In this document: in pieces, positions 16,736 through 23,790 of the stretch
How the letters are laid out: the number at the start of each line of letters is the position of its first letter
How positions within the stretch are numbered: the first letter of the stretch is position 1
Assembly: GCA_002498845.1 (NCBI GenBank)
Contig: DAJC01000007.1
Coordinates: forward strand, 1 to 25,054
Reading direction: 5' to 3'
DNA length: 25,054 bases
From: Thermoplasmatales archaeon UBA509
GTDB lineage: Archaea > Thermoplasmatota > Thermoplasmata > Thermoplasmatales > Thermoplasmataceae
Notes under the pieces: generated by a model
Seen by the model: only the letters and a program-made list of their open reading frames with translations
The model's database searches: none
Told to the model about the DNA's origin: nothing
Program-made: the position numbers and the translations under genes

Positions 16736-17767
16736 ATGATTCCGGCAGGCATCAACATATATCTTGACGCAGATGCGACCAGAATAAAGGGGTTTCTGGA
16801 GTCAAATGACAGAGAAAGCGAAAGGCTGAGGCGCAATGCTTTCCGCCTCATAATTGAGGCCATGAATGACCAGGAATCCAGGGAAATTACTTCCGCTGAG
16901 GACCTCAGGTGCCTTCCGCTTACCCTGTGGGTCCTGAGAAGGATCGGCGAACCTATACTGACCTCAAGGGTACTGAACCATGCCCGTGACCTGCTGGAAG
17001 GCTTCCTCATGAGCAGGACAATTGCCAGCGAATTTGTGCCGGATTACGCCAGAAGATACGGCGTGGTCATGGAATATGACGAAATGACTGGCCTCTATAT
17101 GATCCGTGCCGGTGATTTTGTCAATCTCACATCCCGCCTGAGTGGCTACAAATATCGCCTAATTTACCAGAGTTTGAGGCATGGGACAGTCTACTGTGAC
17201 AGGGAAGTGGCGGCGAAGATCGTGAGAGAAGCATTCGTCAGGAAGTTATCCTCAATATTCAGCAGCCTTTCAGACGAGGAAAGCTATTCCATAACAGCTC
17301 CGGTCAGTGACAGCATCGATGAAATAATTGATATTTTCCAGAAGTCCGGCATTAAGAAGTCCATTGACCTGGGTGAGGTCGATGCCACCCTGTTTCCGCC
17401 CTGCATAAAGGAATATATCACGCAGATGCGTGACGGGGTAAATCTTCCGCACATGGCAAGATTCACACTTGTAAGCTTCCTGCATAAGATAGGCATGAAC
17501 AATGAGGGAATCATAGGTCTCTTCAAAACTGCACCGGACTTCAATGAGCGCATGACCACATATCAGGTGAACCATGTGACCGGTGAGATTTCAAGCACTG
17601 AATATTCTCCACCAAAGTGCACGGTGCTCAGATCAAACCATCTTTGCTACTGGGGAGAAGATCCAGTATGCCACAGGGACTGGCTTAAGCATCCTCTTCA
17701 ATACTACACTTACAAGAAGAGAAAAAAATCAGGAGAGCTTCCGCTCAATAAGGCTAAGAAGAGTTGA
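16736..17767 (+). CDS. priL: DNA primase large subunit
   Basis: The 343-residue protein has a helical N-terminal domain and a C-terminal iron-sulfur domain with four cysteines: C223 (FPPCIKEY), C295 (PPKCTVL), C304 and C312 (HLCYWGEDPVCHRDW). These are the expected 4Fe-4S ligands, and HPLQYY follows as in other PriL proteins. PriL works with PriS to make primers in replication. The end is a basic tail (KKRKKSGELPLNKAKKS) whose last 13 codons, including the stop, overlap the 3' end of srp19 on the other strand by 39 bases. A T7 tract directly after the stop (17768-17774) is a likely terminator. Confidence 0.93.
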   Translation: MIPAGINIYLDADATRIKGFLESNDRESERLRRNAFRLIIEAMNDQESREITSAEDLRCLPLTLWVLRRIGEPILTSRVLNHARDLLEGFLMSRTIASEFVPDYARRYGVVMEYDEMTGLYMIRAGDFVNLTSRLSGYKYRLIYQSLRHGTVYCDREVAAKIVREAFVRKLSSIFSSLSDEESYSITAPVSDSIDEIIDIFQKSGIKKSIDLGEVDATLFPPCIKEYITQMRDGVNLPHMARFTLVSFLHKIGMNNEGIIGLFKTAPDFNERMTTYQVNHVTGEISSTEYSPPKCTVLRSNHLCYWGEDPVCHRDWLKHPLQYYTYKKRKKSGELPLNKAKKS

Positions 17768-17983
17768 TTTTTTTACATTTGCCTCCACGATGAACATCTT
17801 TGACTTTTCCCACGGAACGCGCGGATATCTGGCATCGCGAACCTCGTACCTTATGTTCATGGACTTCAATATTTCCTCAAGCTTACCATCGGTAAAATTT
17901 CTGGCAGCTTCAAGTGATACCCTTCTTCCCAGCCTCCTGCTGGATTTTGGGTTAAAATACTGGCTGTACAGTGTCAGGGTCAT
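17729..17983 (-). CDS. srp19: Signal recognition particle 19 kDa protein
   Basis: The 84-residue protein has the SRP19 pattern: LTLYSQYFNPKSSRRLGRRV at the start, then the helix EEILKSMNIRYEV and a PRVPWEKSKMFIVEA strand. SRP19 binds 7S RNA and helps load SRP54 for membrane targeting. Its ATG overlaps the rps8e stop in an ATGA arrangement, so the genes are translated from one message. Length is normal for archaea. Its 3' end lies 39 bases inside priL, antisense. Confidence 0.92.
   Translation of the reverse strand: MTLTLYSQYFNPKSSRRLGRRVSLEAARNFTDGKLEEILKSMNIRYEVRDARYPRVPWEKSKMFIVEANVKKSTLLSLIERKLS
17768..17774 (+). terminator. T7 tract after priL
   Basis: Seven T residues follow the priL TGA immediately. 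It is a likely archaeal T-tract terminator, although it lies within the srp19 coding region of the opposite strand. Confidence 0.4.
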
Positions 17984-18357
17984 AGGAGAACTGCGTTAAC
18001 AACTCCGTCCTGACCCGGTCTGGATGTTATTCTGGCATCGCCAAGTTCTGTCTGTATGACAGTTCCCCTGGACATTATATTCCTCTGCACATAATGTGGA
18101 TTTGCCGGATTCTCTTTCACTGTTTTAATTAGGACGCTTTTGGTAGTCTTATCTTTTGGGTTATAGACATTGGCTTTTTCTGCTCTCATGAGCACGGATT
18201 TTGAGTTTCCGCCCATCGTTCTCATAACTTTCCTGGCTTCCGGGCCAATTCTCGTGAGTGTTGGCTCTCTGCCAAGTTCATACCTTCTCTTGCTTCTTCC
18301 GGCTTTAAGCTTGCCGCCTGTGAATTTTTTTGTAGCTTTTCCCTGAAATATTGTCAT
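17980..18357 (-). CDS. rps8e: 30S ribosomal protein S8e
   Basis: The 125-residue basic protein has the S8e marks KKFTGGKLKAGRSKRRYELG near the start, VLMRAEKANVYNPKD in the middle and NPANPHYVQRNIMSRGTVIQ later. It is an archaeal/eukaryotic small-subunit protein of standard length. The coding start is preceded by GTGATGATTTA, whose GTGAT part matches the 16S anti-Shine-Dalgarno end. The nearest TATA-like box (TTTAAATAC, about 18414-18423) is some 60 bases upstream, so this gene seems to have a short leader, unlike its leaderless neighbours. It is followed by srp19. Confidence 0.95.
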   Translation of the reverse strand: MTIFQGKATKKFTGGKLKAGRSKRRYELGREPTLTRIGPEARKVMRTMGGNSKSVLMRAEKANVYNPKDKTTKSVLIKTVKENPANPHYVQRNIMSRGTVIQTELGDARITSRPGQDGVVNAVLL

Positions 18358-18420
18358 TAAATCATCACTGCTTTTCCCCGATCCTGTGGGGCTGTACTCA
18401 TGGAAATTATTATTCTGTAT

Positions 18421-18990
18421 TTAAAGCTGAGGCATCTGTTTCTTAATTCTGTCAACTAACCAGTATCTTCTTTCAACGCTTGATATGATGATGGAATTTC
18501 CTGTGGGCTGTCCGCTGATGATCCCATCAAATATGAGTTTGTTCTGTGCATGCCAGAATCCCTGCTCCAGCTCATAGAATACGGATTCCACCAGTTTGTG
18601 TTTCGCCCTGAACAGGGAATCTGTTACTTCAGAATTCACAGTGTCCCAGTCTCTCCAGTAGTTGGAGAGATAGCTGTATATGGTGTCGTCTATCAGGTCA
18701 ATCATATTCTTCTTCACAGCAGCTTCAGGCGTGTTTATAGATTTCTTGAAAAATTCTTCCCGGAACATTAAAAATTGAGAAGGATCCTGGCTGCAATCAA
18801 TAATCCTGGAGTTTAAGCTGTTCCTTATCATTGTTCCCAGTTCTCCCGCAACGTCATCCTTCTCGGTGAGGAAAATAATGTCCGGGTCCATCAGGCTCAA
18901 CCTTTTTACAATGGCAGGAATATTATACCCATTTACGTCTGTTCTCAAGCTGGATGATGAAGCTAAAACCTGCATTCTTGGATAACTCAT
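18421..18990 (-). CDS. Uncharacterised 189-residue protein
   Basis: I do not recognise the family. The first 75 residues suggest an alpha/beta region with strands MQVLASSSSL, DIIFLTEKDDV and SRIIDCSQ. Residues about 80-150 are helical, with aromatics and acids (DTIYSYLSNYWRDWDTVNSE). The C-terminal part has a strand NSIIISSV and a basic helix RRYWLVDRIKKQ. There is no signal peptide or membrane helix, so it is probably cytoplasmic. It lies upstream of rps8e on the same strand with 63 bases between, and divergently from a small membrane-protein gene. A CTTAACT/AGTTAAG element sits next to the start of both. Confidence 0.6.
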   Translation of the reverse strand: MSYPRMQVLASSSSLRTDVNGYNIPAIVKRLSLMDPDIIFLTEKDDVAGELGTMIRNSLNSRIIDCSQDPSQFLMFREEFFKKSINTPEAAVKKNMIDLIDDTIYSYLSNYWRDWDTVNSEVTDSLFRAKHKLVESVFYELEQGFWHAQNKLIFDGIISGQPTGNSIIISSVERRYWLVDRIKKQMPQL

Positions 18991-18998
18991 ACCAATAC

Positions 18999-19080
18999 CT
19001 TAACTTTTAGTTCTGTCACCGGATGATAAGATAACAATAAAGAGTTAAGCGAAAATAATAATAGATTATGATACTTAACT
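18999..19080. promoter_or_regulatory. Three copies of CTTAACT/AGTTAAG in a divergent promoter region
   Basis: Copies are at 18999-19005 (plus), 19043-19049 (as AGTTAAG) and 19074-19080 (plus). The outer copies sit 8 and 6 bases from the start codons of the two divergent genes. The region is AT-rich, so chance is possible, but the near-symmetric placement suggests a shared promoter or operator element. Confidence 0.3.
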
Positions 19081-19086
19081 TAAAAG

Positions 19087-19404
19087 ATGGCCAAGAGAAA
19101 AATCGAACAGTGGATCGGGTTCATTGGAGGATTAATAGGTGTTGTGCTTGCAGGTTTAGCTCTGGCTATTTCGCACGTGTCTAAGTTGTTTGGAGGTGTT
19201 GCAAGCCTATCGGGCCCTGCTTACGTCGTGCTTCTATTCAGTTTGATTGGTCTCTTTGGTGCACTCATGGTTTCTTCCAGAAAGCATGACGGTGGCATAA
19301 TAATGATTGTAATAGGCGTGGCAGGACTCATCGCACTTGGAAGCGTCTGGTTTGCGGCTCCATTCATACTTCTCATCATAGCAGGTGCAATTGCACTTCT
19401 TTGA
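19087..19404 (+). CDS. Small four-helix membrane protein (DUF4064-like)
   Basis: The 105-residue protein is almost wholly hydrophobic. Helices lie at about 10-30 (FIGGLIGVVLAGLALAIS), 43-62 (GPAYVVLLFSLIGLFGALMV), 68-85 (GGIIMIVIGVAGLIALG) and 87-105 (WFAAPFILLIIAGAIALL), with a basic N-terminus (MAKRKIEQW). The pattern resembles small DUF4064-type membrane proteins, but similarity is only general. No catalytic residues are visible. The next gene follows 54 bases later with its own TATA-like box. Confidence 0.7.
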   Translation: MAKRKIEQWIGFIGGLIGVVLAGLALAISHVSKLFGGVASLSGPAYVVLLFSLIGLFGALMVSSRKHDGGIIMIVIGVAGLIALGSVWFAAPFILLIIAGAIALL

Positions 19405-19458
19405 TGGAGCTATTCCATAGAATAGTTTAATTATAAAATTAAGCATATACAGCACCAT

Positions 19459-20403
19459 ATGCTGAGCCTGCTGGAGTTTGTGGCACTGATTTCAGCGATT
19501 ATTTTATCCCTTCTTACGCTACTGAAGTGGCCAGGAAGATTCTGGATTGCTTACCTGGTAGGCTTGGTTTTTTCAATCCCTGTATTCCTGCTCTTTCACA
19601 CATTCATGCCGGCAATTGTATTTGTTATTGCGGTGATAAGTGCAAGGGTGCTATACACCAGGAGATTCTTCTTCGTTATGCCGTTCCTTCTCATCATAGG
19701 CGGTGTGCTTTATGCATTGCGGGTTCAGGCCTTGGACTGGGAACTTTTTGACATTGCTGTGGGCCTGGGCACTGCTGTTTCTCTGCTCTCAGACAAAAAT
19801 AGTCTGCATTACGCAGCCGATAACGACAGATCAAAGGGGAACGATAAACACAGGGAGATTACCAGAGACATTGTTCAGATTGGGGCAGGGGTTGCCATGA
19901 TTCTTCTTGTCCTCACCATGGGTGAGGGCCACGGCAGAATTGCTATCACAATGGCTGTTTTCCCATTCTATATCATTGGTAATTACTATGCACTTTTTCC
20001 AGCCAGTACCATTGCAAAGACACTTTTCAGCCTTGAAAGGGAATCCTCTCCACTGGGAATGGGTGCAATCTGGTTCGCGGCCGGGATGCTCATAGCTCTG
20101 GGAATGGTTGATTCCACTCATGTGCTTGCTGTGATAATTTTTGCCACCACCATAGGCGATTCAATGGCAACTTTATTTGGCATAAGGATACGCTCACCAA
20201 GAATCCCGTATAACAGGCGTAAGTCCGTTGCGGGCTTCATGGCCATATTTGCCTTCTCAGGAATATTCGGATATTTCATGATAGGGTATGCTGGCCTAGG
20301 CATAGGTGTAATATCAGCCGTAGTGGAAAGTGTGGCCTATTATCCATTCGATGACAATTTCATTCTGCCGGTTATTCTGGGTGCGGTAGGTTCCATCATC
20401 TGA
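19459..20403 (+). CDS. SEC59/DGK1/VTE5-family membrane lipid kinase-like protein
   Basis: The 314-residue protein has about ten hydrophobic segments. The C-terminal half carries the family marks GDSMATLFG (233-241), the following basic loop with K255-S256 (YNRRKSVAGF), a conserved glutamate E290, and DDN at 298-300 before the last helix (FDDNFILPV). Relatives phosphorylate dolichol, phytol or diacylglycerol using CTP. In archaea a polyprenol or archaeal lipid intermediate is the likely substrate; this is inference. The N-terminal 100 residues are extra helices of unknown role. A TTTAATTATAAAATTA box lies about 20-35 bases before the ATG. Confidence 0.72.
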   Translation: MLSLLEFVALISAIILSLLTLLKWPGRFWIAYLVGLVFSIPVFLLFHTFMPAIVFVIAVISARVLYTRRFFFVMPFLLIIGGVLYALRVQALDWELFDIAVGLGTAVSLLSDKNSLHYAADNDRSKGNDKHREITRDIVQIGAGVAMILLVLTMGEGHGRIAITMAVFPFYIIGNYYALFPASTIAKTLFSLERESSPLGMGAIWFAAGMLIALGMVDSTHVLAVIIFATTIGDSMATLFGIRIRSPRIPYNRRKSVAGFMAIFAFSGIFGYFMIGYAGLGIGVISAVVESVAYYPFDDNFILPVILGAVGSII

Positions 20404-20415
20404 CTAATTTATTTT

Positions 20416-21351
20416 CTAAGGTTTTCGGTAGTAGAAGATCTCCTTTGCTGATGCTGATGGCTTGAAACCAAGTTTTTCATATATGTGAGCGGCCTCATTG
20501 CCATTTGTCACCCAGAGTTCTGCGGTCTCAAATCCAAGATACTTCAGCCTGTTCAGGCAGTTTATCATCATAGTTGTTGCAATCCCGTTTCCCCTGTAAT
20601 CCCTGTTCACAAAAATGTCCGTAATCAATGACCGGCTCCCATCCGTCTGCTTTTCAGGCTTTGTTGTGGCCAAAATTGCAGCAATAAGCTTTCCGTGATG
20701 CCGAATTATACTGCTGGCTGACGGGATTATTTCTCCATACGATCCATTGAAAATGGCCTTCGCCATGGAAAAGCGGTCAGCTTCACTTGTGGTATGGAAA
20801 AGAATCGAATCCAGTGTTCCAGCATATGCATCAAATTCCGCCTTTGAATATTCCTGGTATGTTGTATTGGTTATGGGCAGTACTTCAAACTCCTGCGGAT
20901 AATTTTCACTTTTCATGTTAAATTCGTCCAGTGAAATTTCCATCCTGTCACGCCTCACCCTGGTGTAGCCAATGTCCGAGAGGAGTTTCACCGAAGCTTC
21001 CTCGGCTCTAAATATTTCATTGATCATCAGATACTTGCCCTGGGCCTTTGCAATGTTTTCTGCCCATTCCACAAGGTTCCGGATTCTCACGTCAGATGCA
21101 AACGCACTGTCAGTGAATCCCATTGATCCGTAAATTCTGTCACTGAGGAGGGAGCTCTCCATAACGAACGCATAGCCTGCTACTGTTATTCCGTTAAGTA
21201 TGATCCTGGATTTGATCTTGTTTTCGTTCAGACGTTCAATGATATCGCGGTAGGTTTCTCTGATGGCAACATCAGGATAGATCTCTTCCAGGTACTTTAT
21301 CTGGCCCTCAAGTATAGGTGCCCAATCTATCTTGACATTACTTATTTCCAT
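20416..21351 (-). CDS. GNAT acetyltransferase with two tandem domains
   Basis: The 311-residue protein has an N-terminal degenerate GNAT-like half (about 1-140, including VAGYAFVMESS and KLLSDIGYTRVRRDRMEI) and a C-terminal active-looking half. The latter has the acetyl-CoA loop RGNGIA at 253-258 (DYRGNGIATTMM) and a final HIYEKLGFKPS. The first half lacks that loop and may be structural. The acceptor substrate cannot be told. It is a single-gene unit, divergent from the malic enzyme operon, with an AATATTAAG box about 27 bases before its ATG. Confidence 0.85.
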   Translation of the reverse strand: MEISNVKIDWAPILEGQIKYLEEIYPDVAIRETYRDIIERLNENKIKSRIILNGITVAGYAFVMESSLLSDRIYGSMGFTDSAFASDVRIRNLVEWAENIAKAQGKYLMINEIFRAEEASVKLLSDIGYTRVRRDRMEISLDEFNMKSENYPQEFEVLPITNTTYQEYSKAEFDAYAGTLDSILFHTTSEADRFSMAKAIFNGSYGEIIPSASSIIRHHGKLIAAILATTKPEKQTDGSRSLITDIFVNRDYRGNGIATTMMINCLNRLKYLGFETAELWVTNGNEAAHIYEKLGFKPSASAKEIFYYRKP

Positions 21352-21403
21352 GCTAATCCCTAAGGAAAAATTGCTTAATATTTTTTCAGATGGTGATGAA
21401 ACG

Positions 21404-21436
21404 CTCTTATATGTAACAGAACACCCTTATATGCAA
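21404..21436 (+). promoter_or_regulatory. Doubled TATA-like element of malic enzyme operon
   Basis: CTCTTATATGTAA (21404-21416) is repeated as CCCTTATATGCAA (21424-21436), exactly 20 bases apart. The second copy is centred about 30 bases before the ATG at 21460 and is the better TATA box for a leaderless start. Confidence 0.45.
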
Positions 21437-21459
21437 ATTAGGGCTTCCCTGTTGAGAAT

Positions 21460-22803
21460 ATGGATGATATATCCAGGACGGAGGAATTCAACAGGGAGGC
21501 AATCGCCTATTCCGAATATTACAAGGGTAAAATCCAGGTTCTTCCAAAGGTCCCGGTCAGGGGCCTGCAGGATTTTTCCTTCTGGTACACACCAGGGGTG
21601 GCTGCAGTCTCCCTGAAGATAGCCAAGGATCGAGACAGTTCTTTCGAACTGACAGGAAGATGGAATTCGGTGGCAATACTCACGGATGGTTCGAGGGTTC
21701 TGGGGCTTGGAAACGTGGGCCCGGAGGCTGCAATGCCGGTGATGGAAGGGAAATCCTTGATTTTCAATGTACTTGGGGCTGTGAACGCTGTCCCGGTTCC
21801 AATAAGGGTCGCAAGTAGGGAGGAATTCATAGGAGTTGCAAAGGCACTTGAACCTACCTTTGGTGGATTCAACCTGGAGGACATAGAATCCCCTAAATGC
21901 TTCTATATCCTTGAGACCTTGCAGAAAAGCCTTTCCATTCCGGCCTGGCACGATGATCAGCTTGGAACGGCGTGCATCACGCTGGCAGGCGTCATCAATG
22001 CCCTGAGGGTGGTTAATAAGAAGATTGAAGATACAAAAGTGGTTCTTCTGGGTTCAGGTGCTGCAAATATAGCGGCTGCACATCTTCTGGCTGCAGCCGG
22101 ATTCAGGAAGGGCAACATGACACTGGCTGATTCCAGGGGAATACTTGAGCCGGAAAGGGAGGACATGGACAGCCTGATGATAAACAACCCCTGGAAATAT
22201 GAACTCGCTATGCAGACAAATTCGGAGAGGCTTAAGGGCCCTTCTGAAAAGGCATTCAATGGTGCGGATGTCATAATTTCTGCATCAAAGCCTGGTCCTG
22301 GCACAATCAAGCCGGAATGGATCAGGACAATGAACAATGATGGCATAGTCTTCGCACTGGCAAACCCCATACCGGAAATATGGCCTGAAGAGGCAAAGAA
22401 GGCAGGAGCAAAGATTGTTGCAACAGGCAGAGGGGATTTCCCGAACCAGGTGAACAACAGTCTCGTATTTCCCGGAGTATTTCGCGGAGTTCTTGATGCC
22501 AGGGCAAAAGGGGTAAACTTTGACATAATGGTTGCTGCATCATATGAAATAGCCAATTTTGTGAAAAATCCGGATGAGGATAATATTGTACCTACAATGG
22601 ATGACTGGGAGCTTTATCCCAGTGTTGCATCTGCTGTGGCATCAAAAACTGTTGAAATGGGCCTTGCAAGGAAGACAAACTCAAGGGAAGGCTTCTATAA
22701 AACTGCGCAGGAACTTATAGAATTCAACAGGAATATGTTTCTGAAGCTGATGGATGAAAAGCTCATAAGGGAATTACCTGGAGGTATTAAGAATGAAAGA
22801 TAA
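21460..22803 (+). CDS. NAD(P)-dependent malic enzyme
   Basis: The 447-residue protein is a short, MaeB-type malic enzyme without the C-terminal phosphotransacetylase-like domain. It converts malate to pyruvate and CO2. Seen are Tyr43 (FWYTPGVA), Lys98 (MEGKSLIF), metal ligands E140-D141 (NLEDIESP) and D165-D166 (WHDDQLGTA), a dinucleotide loop LGSGAANIAAA (197-207), and GDFPNQVNNSLVFPGVFRG. The loop after Lys98 (VLGAVNAVPVPI) has Asn where most family members have an Asp (xxDAxPI), a mild oddity. NAD or NADP preference cannot be decided. It leads an operon with a GNAT gene, which it overlaps by 11 bases, and a DUF5680-like gene. Confidence 0.92.
   Translation: MDDISRTEEFNREAIAYSEYYKGKIQVLPKVPVRGLQDFSFWYTPGVAAVSLKIAKDRDSSFELTGRWNSVAILTDGSRVLGLGNVGPEAAMPVMEGKSLIFNVLGAVNAVPVPIRVASREEFIGVAKALEPTFGGFNLEDIESPKCFYILETLQKSLSIPAWHDDQLGTACITLAGVINALRVVNKKIEDTKVVLLGSGAANIAAAHLLAAAGFRKGNMTLADSRGILEPEREDMDSLMINNPWKYELAMQTNSERLKGPSEKAFNGADVIISASKPGPGTIKPEWIRTMNNDGIVFALANPIPEIWPEEAKKAGAKIVATGRGDFPNQVNNSLVFPGVFRGVLDARAKGVNFDIMVAASYEIANFVKNPDEDNIVPTMDDWELYPSVASAVASKTVEMGLARKTNSREGFYKTAQELIEFNRNMFLKLMDEKLIRELPGGIKNER
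22780..22785 (+). promoter_or_regulatory. Shine-Dalgarno site GGAGGT for GNAT gene
   Basis: GGAGGT lies seven bases before the ATG at 22793, inside the end of the malic enzyme gene. It is a strong ribosome site and fixes the GNAT start within the operon. Confidence 0.7.
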
Positions 22804-23278
22804 GGTTGTGGTTAGGGAAATGTCTGCTGCTGATATCGATGGATCTGTGGATCTGATACTGAGGCTCAAGAAGCTGAACGGAGAATTTGATTCCATATTT
22901 GTGGTCTCAGATAAGGCAAAGAAGGATGCCGAGGATCGCCTTAAGGAAGCCGTAAAGAACCCTGAGAGACACATATCTCTCCTGGCAGAAAGAGGCGGCA
23001 AAGTTCTGGGAGTTATGCTCATAAATATCCTGGACAGGTGTTATTACCTTCCTGAGAAGGAGGCCAGAATAACTGATTTCTACATAATGCCTGAGTTCAG
23101 GAGATCGGGTGCCGGAAAAATGCTTATTTCAAGGAGTTATGAGGAACTTAAGAAGAGGAAGATAAGCATAATTACTGCTGAGTTCCCGTCGCAGAATCTC
23201 ATAGCCCTGAGATTTTACAAGAGTCTGGGATACAGGGAAATCGTGGGCATATACGGAAAGGTTCTAGAGGAAGAGTGA
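22793..23278 (+). CDS. GNAT-family N-acetyltransferase
   Basis: The 161-residue protein is a complete single GNAT domain. It has REMSAADIDGSVDLI at the start, a central strand ITDFYIMPEFRRSGAGKML with the acetyl-CoA loop at 103-108, and NLIALRFYKSLGYREI near the end. The substrate is unknown. It overlaps malic enzyme by 11 bases with a strong internal ribosome site, and its TGA stop overlaps the next GTG start (GTGA), so all three genes are probably translated from one message. Confidence 0.88.
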   Translation: MKDKVVVREMSAADIDGSVDLILRLKKLNGEFDSIFVVSDKAKKDAEDRLKEAVKNPERHISLLAERGGKVLGVMLINILDRCYYLPEKEARITDFYIMPEFRRSGAGKMLISRSYEELKKRKISIITAEFPSQNLIALRFYKSLGYREIVGIYGKVLEEE

Positions 23279-23742
23279 AGGTGCCGGCACACCCGATCCC
23301 ATTCCCAGAATTTCTCTCAGAGGCCAAGAAATCAACTTATGCATCATTGTCCGGACGGATTGCATCTGCTATATCAGGCGCCAAGGAACATGAGTTCATC
23401 CAAGGTGATTACAGGTACGTGGATATCTATTTCGGCTCTCTTCATTTTTCAGGAATTGAAATTGTCTATGTGAAAGATAAACCGCTGTGGGCCATGAGCT
23501 ATTCGGGCGGAGTGGTCCGGCATGAGTGTAAAGTGGAAAATATATACGCGTTCCTCAGGCAGGCTTTACTACTTCCGGAACCCAGTATTCCTGTTAGAGG
23601 GCCCAAGCATCTGGCGGTCGGCGAATACACATACGGTCTTTCTATTGATGGTACTCTGGAAGATTTCTCAGGCAGTGAGATCATAAGGGAGAGTTCTGAA
23701 ATCGTGTATTCTCTGCACTTTGCAGGTGGTAATATAAGCTGA
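23275..23742 (+). CDS. DUF5680-like protein
   Basis: The 155-residue protein resembles the DUF5680 domain: EFLSEAKKSTYAS near the start, then DYRYVDIYFGSLHFSGIEIV and PLWAMSYSGGVV. DUF5680 occurs alone or attached to helix-turn-helix regulators; its function is not established. Only the domain is present here, with no DNA-binding part. The start is GTG at 23275, overlapping the GNAT stop; a GTG two codons later is the alternative. It is the last gene of the malic enzyme operon. Nothing else is evident to 23790. Confidence 0.7.
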   Translation: MKVPAHPIPFPEFLSEAKKSTYASLSGRIASAISGAKEHEFIQGDYRYVDIYFGSLHFSGIEIVYVKDKPLWAMSYSGGVVRHECKVENIYAFLRQALLLPEPSIPVRGPKHLAVGEYTYGLSIDGTLEDFSGSEIIRESSEIVYSLHFAGGNIS

Positions 23743-23790
23743 ATCATTCCAGTCAGGCTTCCATGCTGAATTAATCATGTGGAACAGCAT

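Noticed and set aside
21957..22556. Minus-strand 199-codon frame inside malic enzyme
   Set aside because: It is a long antisense frame opposite a clear enzyme gene; the composition is that of a codon-bias shadow and there is no promoter.
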